Assembly (NCBI RefSeq): GCF_039727615.1
Contig: NZ_CP152474.1
Span: 4,216,001 to 4,280,000, forward strand
Direction: 5' to 3'
Origin: Leclercia sp. S52
Lineage (GTDB): Bacteria > Pseudomonadota > Gammaproteobacteria > Enterobacterales > Enterobacteriaceae
Length of the DNA: 64,000 nt
In this document: positions 1-8,443 of the stretch, one piece after another
Numbering within the stretch: the stretch's first letter is position 1
Layout of the letters: every line of letters starts with the position of its first letter
Notes under the pieces: generated by a model
Database searches by the model: none
The model's input: the letters and a program-made list of their open reading frames with translations, nothing else
What the model was told of the DNA's origin: nothing
Translations under genes and position numbers: made by a program

Positions 1-934
1 AAAAATCCAATGTTTCAATCACAACATTTGTAGAAGTTTCCATTGGAATGACCACTTTATCTTCGCTGTCCCAATAACCATTGGTAAAGTCTGGCCCGGT
101 GACCGTTACCTCAAATTCGACGGAAACATCAAAGGTAACAATACAACTTTCACCATCAATAGAAATAATAGATGGCTCAAACTCACTAATTTCTAAAACT
201 TTGAATTCGTCTAACTCAGAATCCTCCCATGTAGAAGAGTTGTAAGCATCCGCTTCATGTATTTTCTCTTCCAGCAATTGCCTAATTTCTTGTGAATTTG
301 TAGAAAGATAGCGATTTATAGCCGAAGCAAGAGAATTTTCATGCGTATTGTAAATATCAAGAAACTTATCAAGAGTATCTATCTGGTAGAATCCTTCTTT
401 CAATTCACAAAATGACTTTAAATCCTCATCCTCAGATATAACATAAACCGCATTACCATCCAGATACTTCTCAACTGCATTTAAAGATATAGCATCAGGA
501 AACTCGCTTTTTTTCTTTCCATCCCCGAAAGGGGGTTCTTTAGCAAAATAAGAGTTTAAGATAGCTTCAATATTAATAGAGCCTAGTGGTGCATATTCAG
601 CGTTACAATCTTCTAGGAAATCATTAAATGCTTGCTTAGCTGAAGCATAGACACCATCAACTTCTAATGGTTGAAAAAACTGCTGCAATGGCCCACCTTC
701 AATATTTTTAATAATTTTCGCTTTTCTTTGAATGGTTTGCACTGCTTGTAATGCATCCTTAATGGAATCATCTATTTTGCTTTTCACTTCTCTTTCTACG
801 ACAGAAGTAGTTATTAATATCAATTCCCCTTTTGTGCATAATTCATAAAATGCCTCAAAAGCGGCCCCTTCAAAATGTAACCCTGCCTTTACATAGCATT
901 GAGTATCAATAAACACTTTGTTTGTCTGAAGCAT
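1..934 (-). CDS. PIN-domain protein (PIN_8/DUF4935-like), 3' end beyond the window
   Basis: An open frame of 311 codons starts at ATG 934, preceded by AAGGA at good spacing, and runs off the left edge without a stop. The N-terminus carries a PIN-like nuclease signature: D10 in VFIDTQ, E47 in SVVEREV, then FPDAIS (D near residue 148) and SEDEDL (D near residue 166), giving four spaced acidic residues as in metal-dependent PIN ribonucleases of the PIN_8 type. The region after about residue 190 is acidic and unassigned. It lies beyond gene A of a P2/186-like prophage, where P2 keeps tin and old and related phages keep exchangeable antiphage genes. It is AT-rich compared with the phage core, which suggests separate acquisition. 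A role in RNA cleavage or phage exclusion is inference. Confidence 0.75.
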   Translation of the reverse strand, partial: MLQTNKVFIDTQCYVKAGLHFEGAAFEAFYELCTKGELILITTSVVEREVKSKIDDSIKDALQAVQTIQRKAKIIKNIEGGPLQQFFQPLEVDGVYASAKQAFNDFLEDCNAEYAPLGSINIEAILNSYFAKEPPFGDGKKKSEFPDAISLNAVEKYLDGNAVYVISEDEDLKSFCELKEGFYQIDTLDKFLDIYNTHENSLASAINRYLSTNSQEIRQLLEEKIHEADAYNSSTWEDSELDEFKVLEISEFEPSIISIDGESCIVTFDVSVEFEVTVTGPDFTNGYWDSEDKVVIPMETSTNVVIETLDF

Positions 935-1297
935 AAAGATCCTTAATAAATGAAAATAGTTTTTTAAATAAGAGACTATGCATTTACAAATAATAATTTA
1001 TACGAAGCTGGCGTATTTTACTTATTTATTTTCACGATCGAGGTCCCAGACTGAGCACCAAGATATGTAGTAGCGTAAAACACCGTTTAAGCACACCGCG
1101 CGCGCTCGTATCCCCGCCACGCCTGCCCACTTTATGTAGTAGTTTTCATGCATCAGCATGAACGATGGAAAGGCCCGCCAGCTTTGGGGGGCCAGAGCAA
1201 AAACGATCCTTGAAAGATCATGCGATTTCATGCGGCATAGACATGCATGTTTAGAGCAGACAACAAAAACTAGACTGACTAAATGCACTCACTAAGT
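935..1297. other. Intergenic stretch in prophage accessory slot
   Basis: This region separates the PIN gene from the lipoprotein gene. Bases 935-1020 are AT-rich and hold the promoter side of the PIN gene. Bases 1040-1260 are GC-richer and resemble phage core sequence, but I find no convincing start, ribosome binding site or recognisable protein there. No tRNA or clear terminator was seen. Confidence 0.4.
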
Positions 1298-1975
1298 TCA
1301 GAAAGCAGCAGCTTTATCAAAACCAGAAATAACTGTATAAGAAATCGACGAATTGTCAGCTTTGTTTACTTTAAATTTGGCCCCTTTATAAGCCACTACA
1401 TCACTACCCTTCGAATCTATGGAAAAATCAGTTGTGAATGCAGCACGAGCCATATCATTTGCAAACTCTCGATAGGTAAACTTCATGACTCCGCCGGCAT
1501 TTCCATTGTATTCGATAGTTTTTACCAATGAATTGCTTACCCTGCACAGGCCGTCAGGAACACGTTTGATAGAGATTTCTGCGGCAGTATAAGAAGTACC
1601 ATTTGGTGGTGAAACCTCGTTTTTGGCAGCGTCGTAACTTACATAATCAACATAGCTTCCAATCTGTCCGTAAAGATTTTTTAAGGCAACTGCTTGAGGG
1701 TTGTGATAATTACGATAAACACCATTGCCAACGCTGCAATAGCTTCCAGCAGCAACTGAAGACAACGCGCCATTGCCTGCGCCAAGTTCTAGTACATCCG
1801 TTTTGAACCCTGTTGCAGATGTAATGATAGGATCGCCCATATAAGCTGTAGCACTTTGCCCAACAGGAGGCTTAACTACTTCAATAGAGGTGACACTTGG
1901 GTTAGGAGAACGTGGTACGCAGCCAGTGAGTGCTACAGCAAGAGATATTGATAACATTACGTTATTAATTTTCAT
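1298..1975 (-). CDS. Predicted outer-membrane or periplasmic lipoprotein, unknown function (prophage moron)
   Basis: The product is about 225 aa if started at ATG 1975 (MKINNVMLSIS...). A short hydrophobic signal ends in the lipobox LTGC followed by VPRSPNP, so a type II signal peptide is predicted. The mature part is Ser/Thr/Asn/Gly-rich with two or three cysteines and no family I recognise. The frame extends upstream to an ATG at 2026, but that adds a charged leader that would spoil the signal peptide, so 1975 is preferred even though its ribosome binding site is weak. Its place next to the PIN gene in the cargo slot suggests lysogenic conversion, for example superinfection exclusion at the envelope; this is inference. 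Confidence 0.65.
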   Translation of the reverse strand: MKINNVMLSISLAVALTGCVPRSPNPSVTSIEVVKPPVGQSATAYMGDPIITSATGFKTDVLELGAGNGALSSVAAGSYCSVGNGVYRNYHNPQAVALKNLYGQIGSYVDYVSYDAAKNEVSPPNGTSYTAAEISIKRVPDGLCRVSNSLVKTIEYNGNAGGVMKFTYREFANDMARAAFTTDFSIDSKGSDVVAYKGAKFKVNKADNSSISYTVISGFDKAAAF

Positions 1976-2310
1976 TTTTTTGCCTATTTTTATCTTAATA
2001 AAAATAAGGCGATATCTGATTGACATCGCCTATCACTAATATCTAACTCTTTTTAATTAGCTAAAACAAGTCTCTATCCGCGCAATCTTTGCAGCCAAAT
2101 GTCGTTTACCCAGGTATGCTGCATGATCAGCATCACACTTTTATGCATTTAACCCTTTAAATACCATGGCTCTGCTTTAGCGGATTCGAATGGCTGTTAA
2201 TGGAAAAAGGGGTGAAAGTGTTAGTAATGATCGGATTTAAGTGCTCTTAACAGCACCAGACAAATATTCTTATCTTTGTCGTTCATTACACCAAAACGCA
2301 CAATATTTCC
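1976..2310. other. Intergenic region with weak hairpin
   Basis: This stretch holds no supported gene. A short inverted repeat (GTGCT, six-base loop, AGCAC) at 2241-2256 lies downstream of the minus-strand early genes and could end their transcript, but it has only a short T-rich tail. The part near 1990-2030 is the likely promoter region of the lipoprotein gene; no strong -35/-10 pair stands out. Confidence 0.35.
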
Positions 2311-2499
2311 CTAACTGGTAACGTCCATTGTACGGCTGTATTCATGGTTGCGAATTTTCGCCATCAGCTCGTCAGTCAGCTCAGAAACCCACTGGATAGC
2401 CAGCCGCTTTTCTTCGTCGCTGCACTCGCTTGCCGCTACCAGCTTAATGAAAAAATCAATGCGCTGAAGTTTCAATGACTCCAAAAGATAATCCTGCAT
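2311..2499 (-). CDS. Small SOS-controlled phage protein, function unknown
   Basis: A 62-aa protein (MQDYLLESLKLQ...) starts at ATG 2499 behind a strong AGGAGGG; the frame extends 9 codons upstream without a better ribosome binding site. It is predicted to be helical and charged, with no membrane segment. It follows replication gene A with its own promoter region containing LexA-type boxes. In phage 186 the position beyond A carries the LexA-regulated antirepressor gene tum; this protein does not look like Tum or DinI to me, so only the regulation and position correspond. It may be an SOS-induced antirepressor or host-takeover protein. The family appears conserved in P2-like prophages, but I cannot name it. 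Confidence 0.7.
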   Translation of the reverse strand: MQDYLLESLKLQRIDFFIKLVAASECSDEEKRLAIQWVSELTDELMAKIRNHEYSRTMDVTS

Positions 2500-2533
2500 T
2501 TTCCCTCCTATTACGGTCACTGACACAATATAA

Positions 2534-2564
2534 CTGTATGTATATACACTGTTTATATATACAG
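2534..2564 (-). promoter_or_regulatory. Overlapping LexA (SOS) boxes upstream of the small gene
   Basis: CTGT-N8-ACAG with an AT-only centre lies at 2549-2564 (perfect LexA core). A second CTGT-N8-ACAC lies at 2534-2549, abutting the first by one base. Tandem overlapping boxes like these occur in tightly repressed SOS genes such as colicin genes. They sit 35-65 bp upstream of ATG 2499, next to a TTTACA-like -35 and TATACT-like -10 on the minus strand around 2567-2595. Confidence 0.75.
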
Positions 2565-2655
2565 TATAGTACCGATTTCTAAATGTAAAACGCTTTTTTT
2601 GGCCTTCAATAAGAAAGCCCTGATATGAGTCAAAAACAGAAATTTTTTTGGTTGG

Positions 2656-5049
2656 TCAGTAATACTGCCGCCACTTGTCATCCTCACGCAGCTGCCCGCT
2701 CTGGTAAAAGATGCGCAACCCGCCCCCTGACGGAAGGCTGCCGCCGCGTACAAGTAAATTAACCTCGTATTCACTGCCATCGAACCCTCTGGACTGCAGT
2801 TCATACTCAAGCTGAAGGCGCTGCTGACCCGAAATGTTCTGTTTGTATTCCTTTTTCCGCTTCGGTTTAACGAGCCTCAGCCTTGCGGTCAGCTCACGGC
2901 GTTCTTTCCGGCCCATGCTGTGCAGGTACTCATGCAGCTCTTTGTCACTCATGGATTTAATCTCGGGTAGATCCCCGCCTGTTTGGTTCAAATTTTCAAC
3001 AGGGGGACAGTTATTGCCACGAGTCCAAGGGGCGCAAGCGCCCTGGTCGGCTATCGCCTCCTGAAGGTCAACGGCTTTACGAACCATTTTCCACTTCACT
3101 GCATGAGTGCAGATCCGGCCCTCAATGATCGGGGACCAGATGCCATAAATACGAACACCATGATCGCCGTAGGCGCTCGGCTCGTCGTTCAGCTCATAGG
3201 CAGTTCTGACAAGGTGATGTTTACGGGGAACCAGGACGCCGCCCTGCTTCATGATGTAGGTGGCAAAACAGCCAGCATCAGCTGCAGCCAGCACCGCATC
3301 CAGACGCGGGTTTTCCAGTACCGGCGCGCCTGCCTTCTTGTCACCCTGCGCCCTGGCGGCCTGACCAGCCAGCAAGCGCAGCTCGCGGTACGCCTGACGG
3401 CCAGGGATACCAAAGAAACGGAATTGCTGAACACGGTGCAGCGAAGCCCAGGCGTTTACGTTCTCAGCGTTATCGCGCAGTGATCTGCCTGTTTCTTTAC
3501 TGATTTCCTGCGCCAGCCCGCGCCCGTCGATATTCTTACTGATGTATTTGGCGATATAGCTGGTCGGTGTACCCTTTCGCGGGTTGATAAGCTCAGACTT
3601 GAAGCGCGGCCCGGTATTGTTGCCCAGCTCCTCCCGGTCCTCACGAATGGCGAATTTACGCAGCAACGCGGTGATGGATTTACGGTCTTTTTTGCGCATG
3701 AAGCACAGCAGATGCCAGTGCACGGTGCCGTCATGGTGTGGCTCGGCAACGCGGACGCCATACCAGCGCAGCCCGGCTTTGTGCATCGCCTTACGGAAGG
3801 CGGCGAACATATTCACCAGGTAATCGCTGCTCTGCCGGACCGTGGCACTGGTCCATTTCGGGTTAGGCCTGCCGTTATTGAGCGTCGCGTGAAAGCGTGA
3901 CGGGCAAGTGATGGTATAGAACACGGCGCATTCGCCACGCATTTCTGCGATAAGCTCCAGCCCTTTAACACAGGCCATCATTTCGTGGCGCCGGTGCGCC
4001 GGATTGCTGCTACTGGCGTTTACCACCTCTTCCATATCCAGCGTGTCACCTTCGGCGTTAACCAGCTCATGCGAGCGGAAAAACTCCAGTGATTTGCGGC
4101 GCTGTTCGCGTTTGTGGATCACAGCTTCATAGCTGACATACGGGGACGCCTTTTTGTTAACCAGGCAAACAGCACGCAGCTGCTCCTCCCGCCATTCACA
4201 CCGCATCTGCCACAGCTTGCGATACCACCAGTCCGCACAAAGCATGCGGGCCAGTGAACCCGGAATAAGCTCATACGGGACCGGGTTGCGGCGGTTCTTT
4301 TTACGGCGCAGCTGTTCAAATGCAGGCGGTATAACATCAAGGCGCATAGCTTCAGCGGCGACCCTTTCCCATGACCGGCGGATCTCTTCCGGCGTAACGT
4401 CATCATCCGTAAACAGCTCACCGCAGGCAGTATCCAGACACATGCTCATATGTGCGGCTACCAGGGTGGATAACCGTTTGACCTGCTCCTGATTCATTTC
4501 TGGCAGAACCAGCAAGCCCTCCATCCCGTCCTGGCTCGCCATAAAACGGAAGGAGGCGGAAACCTGACTGGTGCGCACTTGCTCCAGCCGTTCAAGACAC
4601 GGCCTGATGGTTTCCCGCAGATAACGGGAATATGCCTTTGGTTTACCCAAGCTCTGGAAATATTTAATCCTTTCGAGCAGAGGCTTGCTGATGTGCGCCG
4701 GTTGGGCGCTCACGTCAGCAATAATGACCAGATCGGGATTGAATTGCTGCTGTTCGCGGGCCATTTTGGCGCGGCTTATCAGCTGGTCCTGCTCCATTTC
4801 TCGCTGAACAGGATCACGGGATTCATTGTAGAAATAGCGCTCCCAGACCTCATTACTCAGGGCCTCGCGGCGCAGCTGTTCCTGCTCATTATCCGCAGCA
4901 TAGAGAGTAATCAGGTTTGAAAGCTCAGAACCCGGCGTAACTTCCGCCGGGTACAGATAGGGGTTAATCGCCTTTTTAGGTGCATTCCAGGTAAAAGCAG
5001 CGGCGGAATCATCTGCGCCGCCGTGCTTTTTAACTTCGTGATGACTCAC
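2656..5049 (-). CDS. A: P2/186-type replication initiation endonuclease (gene A protein)
   Basis: The 797-aa protein matches the size of P2 gpA and 186 A, which nick the phage origin in cis and start rolling-circle replication. The HUH motif is visible around residues 435-446 (HHDGTVHWH), followed near residues 497-505 by YIAKYISK, the paired tyrosines four residues apart that form the alternating DNA-protein links. The start is GTG at 5049, overlapping the dam stop by four bases (GTGA) with GAGGTG upstream, so it is translationally coupled to dam. In P2 the origin lies inside A, so ori is probably within this gene. No truncation is seen. Confidence 0.93.
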   Translation of the reverse strand: MSHHEVKKHGGADDSAAAFTWNAPKKAINPYLYPAEVTPGSELSNLITLYAADNEQEQLRREALSNEVWERYFYNESRDPVQREMEQDQLISRAKMAREQQQFNPDLVIIADVSAQPAHISKPLLERIKYFQSLGKPKAYSRYLRETIRPCLERLEQVRTSQVSASFRFMASQDGMEGLLVLPEMNQEQVKRLSTLVAAHMSMCLDTACGELFTDDDVTPEEIRRSWERVAAEAMRLDVIPPAFEQLRRKKNRRNPVPYELIPGSLARMLCADWWYRKLWQMRCEWREEQLRAVCLVNKKASPYVSYEAVIHKREQRRKSLEFFRSHELVNAEGDTLDMEEVVNASSSNPAHRRHEMMACVKGLELIAEMRGECAVFYTITCPSRFHATLNNGRPNPKWTSATVRQSSDYLVNMFAAFRKAMHKAGLRWYGVRVAEPHHDGTVHWHLLCFMRKKDRKSITALLRKFAIREDREELGNNTGPRFKSELINPRKGTPTSYIAKYISKNIDGRGLAQEISKETGRSLRDNAENVNAWASLHRVQQFRFFGIPGRQAYRELRLLAGQAARAQGDKKAGAPVLENPRLDAVLAAADAGCFATYIMKQGGVLVPRKHHLVRTAYELNDEPSAYGDHGVRIYGIWSPIIEGRICTHAVKWKMVRKAVDLQEAIADQGACAPWTRGNNCPPVENLNQTGGDLPEIKSMSDKELHEYLHSMGRKERRELTARLRLVKPKRKKEYKQNISGQQRLQLEYELQSRGFDGSEYEVNLLVRGGSLPSGGGLRIFYQSGQLREDDKWRQYY

Positions 5050-5897
5050 GCGCGCACCTCATGCACGACAGAGCAATCAGGGCCGCCTGCTGGATCAAAG
5101 CCAGCCCATACTCTCGGTTTGAGTACAGCAATCAGTTCGTCTGCAGTTTTCCCTTTGCCTGCAGCAACACCGATGCTGCGTTTTACGTTAATGCGGTCAT
5201 GAGTGAAATTGCGATACAGGGAACGAGTCAGGAAAGTGTCGCTGTTTGAAACGATGACCGGATGCCCTTCTGATGCACGGCGCTCAAGAATAGAGGCCAG
5301 ATGATACTGATCGTCCTCAGTAAAACCGGCAGTGTGATAGCCACTGAAAGTACCGTCATAAGGCGGATCGCAATAAATAACATCCCCAGGCACCAACAAT
5401 GCCAAAGTTTCGTCATAGCTGGCGCAAATGAACGTGGCGCGGGTAGCTTTTTCAGCAAAAGCGCGTATTTCATTTTCAGGAAAATACGGTTTTTTATAAT
5501 TACCGTAAGGGGCGTTAAACTCACCCTTTTTGTTATAACGGCAAAGACCACGGTAACAGTGGCGATTTAAGAATAAAAACAGCGGCGCGCGCCATTCAGG
5601 GTCTTTATCGCGATTGAATGAATCCCGGCTATCATAATAACCATCTTCACTATTGAACATTTGAAACAGATGTTTGGTCCGTTCAATAAAATCAGAAGTG
5701 TTGCGGAAAACCTCCTGATATAGATTTATTAAATCAGGATTAATATCCGCAACAAGATAATGAGGATAGTCTGTCGCCATCATCACAGCGCATGAACCCG
5801 CGAAAGGTTCAACCAGTCGCTGGCCAGCAGGAAGGTGCTTAATCAGTTCCGGCATGATGGCGGTTTTATTTCCCGCCCATTTCAGGATAGTGCTCAT
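5046..5897 (-). CDS. dam: Phage DNA adenine (N6) methyltransferase, Dam type
   Basis: This 283-aa D12-class methyltransferase has an N-terminal LKWAGNK, the AdoMet-binding EPFAGSCAV around residues 30-38, and the catalytic DPPY near residues 177-180, the usual layout for GATC adenine methylases. The start at ATG 5897 has GGAGGT upstream and overlaps the zinc-finger gene stop (ATGA); the longer frame upstream has no ribosome binding site. Phage Dam proteins protect from host restriction or influence packaging and timing of gene expression; which applies here is not known. Confidence 0.92.
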   Translation of the reverse strand: MSTILKWAGNKTAIMPELIKHLPAGQRLVEPFAGSCAVMMATDYPHYLVADINPDLINLYQEVFRNTSDFIERTKHLFQMFNSEDGYYDSRDSFNRDKDPEWRAPLFLFLNRHCYRGLCRYNKKGEFNAPYGNYKKPYFPENEIRAFAEKATRATFICASYDETLALLVPGDVIYCDPPYDGTFSGYHTAGFTEDDQYHLASILERRASEGHPVIVSNSDTFLTRSLYRNFTHDRINVKRSIGVAAGKGKTADELIAVLKPRVWAGFDPAGGPDCSVVHEVRA

Positions 5898-6121
5898 ACA
5901 GCACCTCCGTTGTAGTGTTTGCCTTTCAGCTCTGCGATTTCCTGACAAGTGACGCAGCACTGCACGCCCGGAATGGCGCGGCGGCGAGCTGGCGGGATCG
6001 GCGCATCGCAATCAATGCAGAGAACACGGGAAACGCCCGGCGCTTTATTGCGGGCGGTATGGATGTGGCGTTGGCGTTCTTCTTCAACGCGCTGCTGTAC
6101 GAGGTCCATTGAATCGGCCAT
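5894..6121 (-). CDS. TraR/DksA-type C4 zinc-finger protein
   Basis: The 75-aa protein has a charged coiled helix (about residues 5-25) and then a four-cysteine zinc knuckle, CIDCDAPIP followed by CCVTC. This is the compact TraR/YbiI class found in P2-like early operons. TraR family members bind the RNA polymerase secondary channel and mimic DksA with ppGpp; by analogy this one may tilt host transcription to the phage. ATG 6121 overlaps the preceding stop (TAATG), with AGGAG 9 bases upstream. Confidence 0.85.
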   Translation of the reverse strand: MADSMDLVQQRVEEERQRHIHTARNKAPGVSRVLCIDCDAPIPPARRRAIPGVQCCVTCQEIAELKGKHYNGGAV

Positions 6122-6354
6122 TAGTGGATCTCCTGCGCTTCGTTCTGAATTTTCACAGCCTCTTCACGAAGAAGCTCAGCCGCTTCTGCATAGTTCAGCT
6201 GGCGGGATGTAATACGGGCGGCGATAGATTCCATGCGGGCCGCCATTACATCGGCACGGCCACGGCGTTCTTCTTTGCGCGCTTCAATCAGCATCTGGTT
6301 CAGGCCAGCATCATCTGGTCCGGTTTTAGTGGTGCGGGTTTCGATATTTCGCAT
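6121..6354 (-). CDS. DUF2732-family phage protein
   Basis: A small Arg/Glu-rich helical protein of about 77 aa (MRNIETRTTKTGPDD...). Charged residues and length fit DUF2732 proteins of P2-like early operons, whose role is unknown. Two in-frame ATGs (6360 and 6354) follow AGGAG; the second has the better spacing and is chosen. It is followed directly by the zinc-finger gene with overlapping stop and start. Confidence 0.7.
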   Translation of the reverse strand: MRNIETRTTKTGPDDAGLNQMLIEARKEERRGRADVMAARMESIAARITSRQLNYAEAAELLREEAVKIQNEAQEIH

Positions 6355-6421
6355 ATTCATTACTCCTGAATTTGGGCAAAAGAATGCCCGGCGGGTTTAC
6401 GCCATTAATTTCTGTTGTGGG

Positions 6422-6928
6422 TTAATTCGGCATGGTTAGCCGTTTGGGAAATAAGCTCACCACTGCACGAAAATGATTCATTGCTTTAACCAGTTCCCGC
6501 TTTTCGTCAGTAGTCAGATCACTAATATTGACGCCGTGACGTTCTGCCGGAATTTTTGCCATAAAGAATATGGCTGCCAGTGCCCGCTCATTTTGTTTAT
6601 GGTTTATATCGCGGTGATCGCGCATATCTTTAATAAACCTTTCAAGCTCTGGCTCAATATTCAGACCAAACACATTCGCCCTTAACTCCGCTATGCGGTT
6701 CAACCCTTCCAGACGTTGACCCGGGCTTAATGGAACAGTCGCCGCAGCGCCTTCAATAGCCATGGTTTCCCCCTGTTTGGTAGTGGTCAGTCCTGCCAGC
6801 AGTTCGTCCTGAGAGCGGGACGGGTGCCAGCGTTTACCATCTTTCCCGATAATCCAGCCATGTCCGCAGTGCATTGCCGGGCTTTGTTTTACTAAAAGTG
6901 ATGCGAATGAAGGCTCTTTAATCAGCAT
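6422..6928 (-). CDS. Fusion of a Fil-like segment with a DUF5347-like protein
   Basis: The 168-aa protein starts at ATG 6928 (MLIKEPSFASLLVKQ...) with GAGGT upstream. Residues 1-50 resemble the phage 186 filamentation protein Fil family (GHGWI..DGKRWHP.RSQDELL), which blocks cell division when overproduced. From about residue 56 (MAIEGAAATV) the protein resembles the DUF5347 family. The two are usually separate neighbouring genes; here they share one frame. An AGGGGG sequence precedes the internal ATG at 6763 with good spacing, so the second half could also be made alone (6422-6763). Confidence 0.7.
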   Translation of the reverse strand: MLIKEPSFASLLVKQSPAMHCGHGWIIGKDGKRWHPSRSQDELLAGLTTTKQGETMAIEGAAATVPLSPGQRLEGLNRIAELRANVFGLNIEPELERFIKDMRDHRDINHKQNERALAAIFFMAKIPAERHGVNISDLTTDEKRELVKAMNHFRAVVSLFPKRLTMPN

Positions 6929-6935
6929 GATCACC

Positions 6936-7445
6936 TCAGATGATGCCGAACGAAGCGCCAAGGCCCGTAACGGTGTCCATTGCGCTAGCCATCGCCGGGT
7001 TTGCCTGCAGGCGTGCTTGCATGGAAATTGCGGCCAGCGCCATCAGTCGCGTAACTGAATTGATACTGGTGATCGCGTCACGGCGGCCGTTAGCGGTTTT
7101 CACTTCACCAGATACAGCACCGGCAGCAACACGCCCGATCTCCGCTGTTGCACTCATTACGTAATGCGGCAGTTTCTCTTTTGCTACTTCATTCAGCGGC
7201 ACGCATGGCAGGCAGTGAATTTGTGCCAGGAATCCGTCAACCAGGGTTGAGTCCTCAGTCAGATCGGTAAGCAACCAGATTTCTGGCGGTGTGAGTTGAT
7301 GCGGTTGGTCCGGGTTCAGCTTATTGCGCAGCGTCTGGACGTTCATTCCCGCGCGTTCTGCCAGCTTCGCCATGTTGTGACTCAGCGCGAAAGCCCTGCA
7401 GGCCTCGTCGAAATGTGGATGTTTGGAAATGCGATAATCAAACAT
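6936..7445 (-). CDS. Phage 186-type CII transcription activator (CP76 family)
   Basis: The 169-aa protein starts at ATG 7445 (MFDYRISKHPHFDE...) with AAGGA upstream, matching the length I recall for 186 CII. An N-terminal helix-turn-helix lies at about residues 15-45 (MAKLAERAGMNVQTLRNKL). In 186, CII activates the establishment promoter for CI and so steers toward lysogeny. The C-terminal half is Ala/Met-rich, as in tetramerising CII proteins. It is the first large gene of the early operon after apl. Confidence 0.85.
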   Translation of the reverse strand: MFDYRISKHPHFDEACRAFALSHNMAKLAERAGMNVQTLRNKLNPDQPHQLTPPEIWLLTDLTEDSTLVDGFLAQIHCLPCVPLNEVAKEKLPHYVMSATAEIGRVAAGAVSGEVKTANGRRDAITSINSVTRLMALAAISMQARLQANPAMASAMDTVTGLGASFGII

Positions 7446-7479
7446 GATGGAAATCCTTTTGTATCCCAAAATGGAACTA

Positions 7480-7716
7480 TCAGGCTTGCATTGCGACTTC
7501 GCAGCCCTGAGCTGCTTCCATCGTTAACGCGAACATGTTGATTTCGATGAGACTGTTAACTCCTGTTTTTTTCCTGATAGGCAGGCGGTTTTCACGGATC
7601 ATCTGGCGGGCATAGCTAGGCTTGTAACCGGTACGGCGGCAGAACTCATCCAGTGTGATGAATGGTTCAGATATCACAAGGTTGATGCTAGGGCGCATTG
7701 AAAAATTGCTTTTCAT
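7480..7716 (-). CDS. Apl/Cox-like excisionase and early repressor
   Basis: The 78-aa protein contains a winged-helix or MerR-like fold: ITLDEFCRRTGYKPSYARQMIRENRLP at about residues 20-46 (two adjacent segments), typical of Cox/Apl proteins. These bind arrays of short direct repeats in the switch region and at att, act as directionality factor for the integrase and modulate CI and early promoters. It is the first gene of the leftward early operon, divergent from cI, and ATG 7716 has GAGGA about 10 bases upstream. Confidence 0.8.
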   Translation of the reverse strand: MKSNFSMRPSINLVISEPFITLDEFCRRTGYKPSYARQMIRENRLPIRKKTGVNSLIEINMFALTMEAAQGCEVAMQA

Positions 7717-7721
7717 GATGC

Positions 7722-7782
7722 ACTATTCCTCAGTTTGTGTTTAAAAACTTCACTATTCGGAACTATTCGCAATCATTCCGAA
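7722..7782. promoter_or_regulatory. Lysis-lysogeny switch region: direct repeats and inverted repeat
   Basis: The 101-bp gap between apl and cI holds ACTATTC three times at 7722, 7752 and 7762 in the same orientation, and an inverted repeat TTCGGAA / TTCCGAA at 7756-7762 and 7776-7782. The direct repeats spaced by 10 and 30 bp are placed like Apl/Cox sites (one helical turn apart) and the inverted repeat like a CI operator. These assignments are by analogy with phage 186. Confidence 0.6.
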
Positions 7783-7817
7783 CACCACAAAACCGATGAT
7801 AGGATCGCATTTTAAAT

Positions 7818-8432
7818 ATGTCAAACACAAAAGAGACCCCTTTAGCGATCTCAAAATTTAACTTCACATCTCAAAGTGGTGGAAAGGAGGCGATAACGCG
7901 TATCCTCCAAGCCTATGGATTCAGTACCAGACAGGCTTTGTGCGACCACCTTGGGGTATCCCAAAGCACGATGGCAAACCGTTGGATGCGCGATACTTTT
8001 CCGCATGACTGGCTTATCGCATGCCATCTTGATACGGGCGCATCTATGCTTTGGTTAACTACGGGACAAGGCTCGCCCACAACAAAAGCAGATAGCGATA
8101 GTGGATTACCTTTGCAATTAAAAGAAATCTCAAATGGGATTTTTTACTCCTCTGAGCAAGTTCGCTACGACTCTCGCCTTTTACCTCAAGACACCACTGC
8201 TCCATTCATTGTGAAGTTTGAAAATTCGTTCTATCTCGTGGACGAGTTCAAGGGAGAGATCAACGATGGGATCTGGTTGATTGAATTAGATGGTTTTATG
8301 AGTATTAGACAGGTTTACCGTCTTCCTGGCGGACGCTTACGTGTAGAGAATGGCCCTGCATCCTTTGAGTGCACACCATCGGATATTAAAGCCAATGGGA
8401 AAGTGATCAGCAAAATAACGTTTACTGAATAA
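7818..8432 (+). CDS. cI: 186-type CI prophage repressor
   Basis: The 204-aa protein has an N-terminal helix-turn-helix at about residues 25-65 (STRQALCDHLGVSQSTMANRW) and a C-terminal beta-rich domain (PFIVKFENSFYLVDEF...). The whole fits the 186 CI family, where the C-domain builds large assemblies on operator DNA. No S-K self-cleavage pair of LexA/lambda type is obvious, so induction would need an antirepressor, as 186 uses Tum. ATG 7818 is used; the ribosome binding site is poor (AGGA 13 bases upstream), which fits low repressor levels. Confidence 0.87.
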   Translation: MSNTKETPLAISKFNFTSQSGGKEAITRILQAYGFSTRQALCDHLGVSQSTMANRWMRDTFPHDWLIACHLDTGASMLWLTTGQGSPTTKADSDSGLPLQLKEISNGIFYSSEQVRYDSRLLPQDTTAPFIVKFENSFYLVDEFKGEINDGIWLIELDGFMSIRQVYRLPGGRLRVENGPASFECTPSDIKANGKVISKITFTE

Positions 8433-8443
8433 GGAATATTGGT

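Noticed and set aside
1022..1288. An 88-codon minus-strand frame in the prophage slot
   Set aside because: No ribosome binding site or recognisable sequence; composition looks like translated non-coding DNA.
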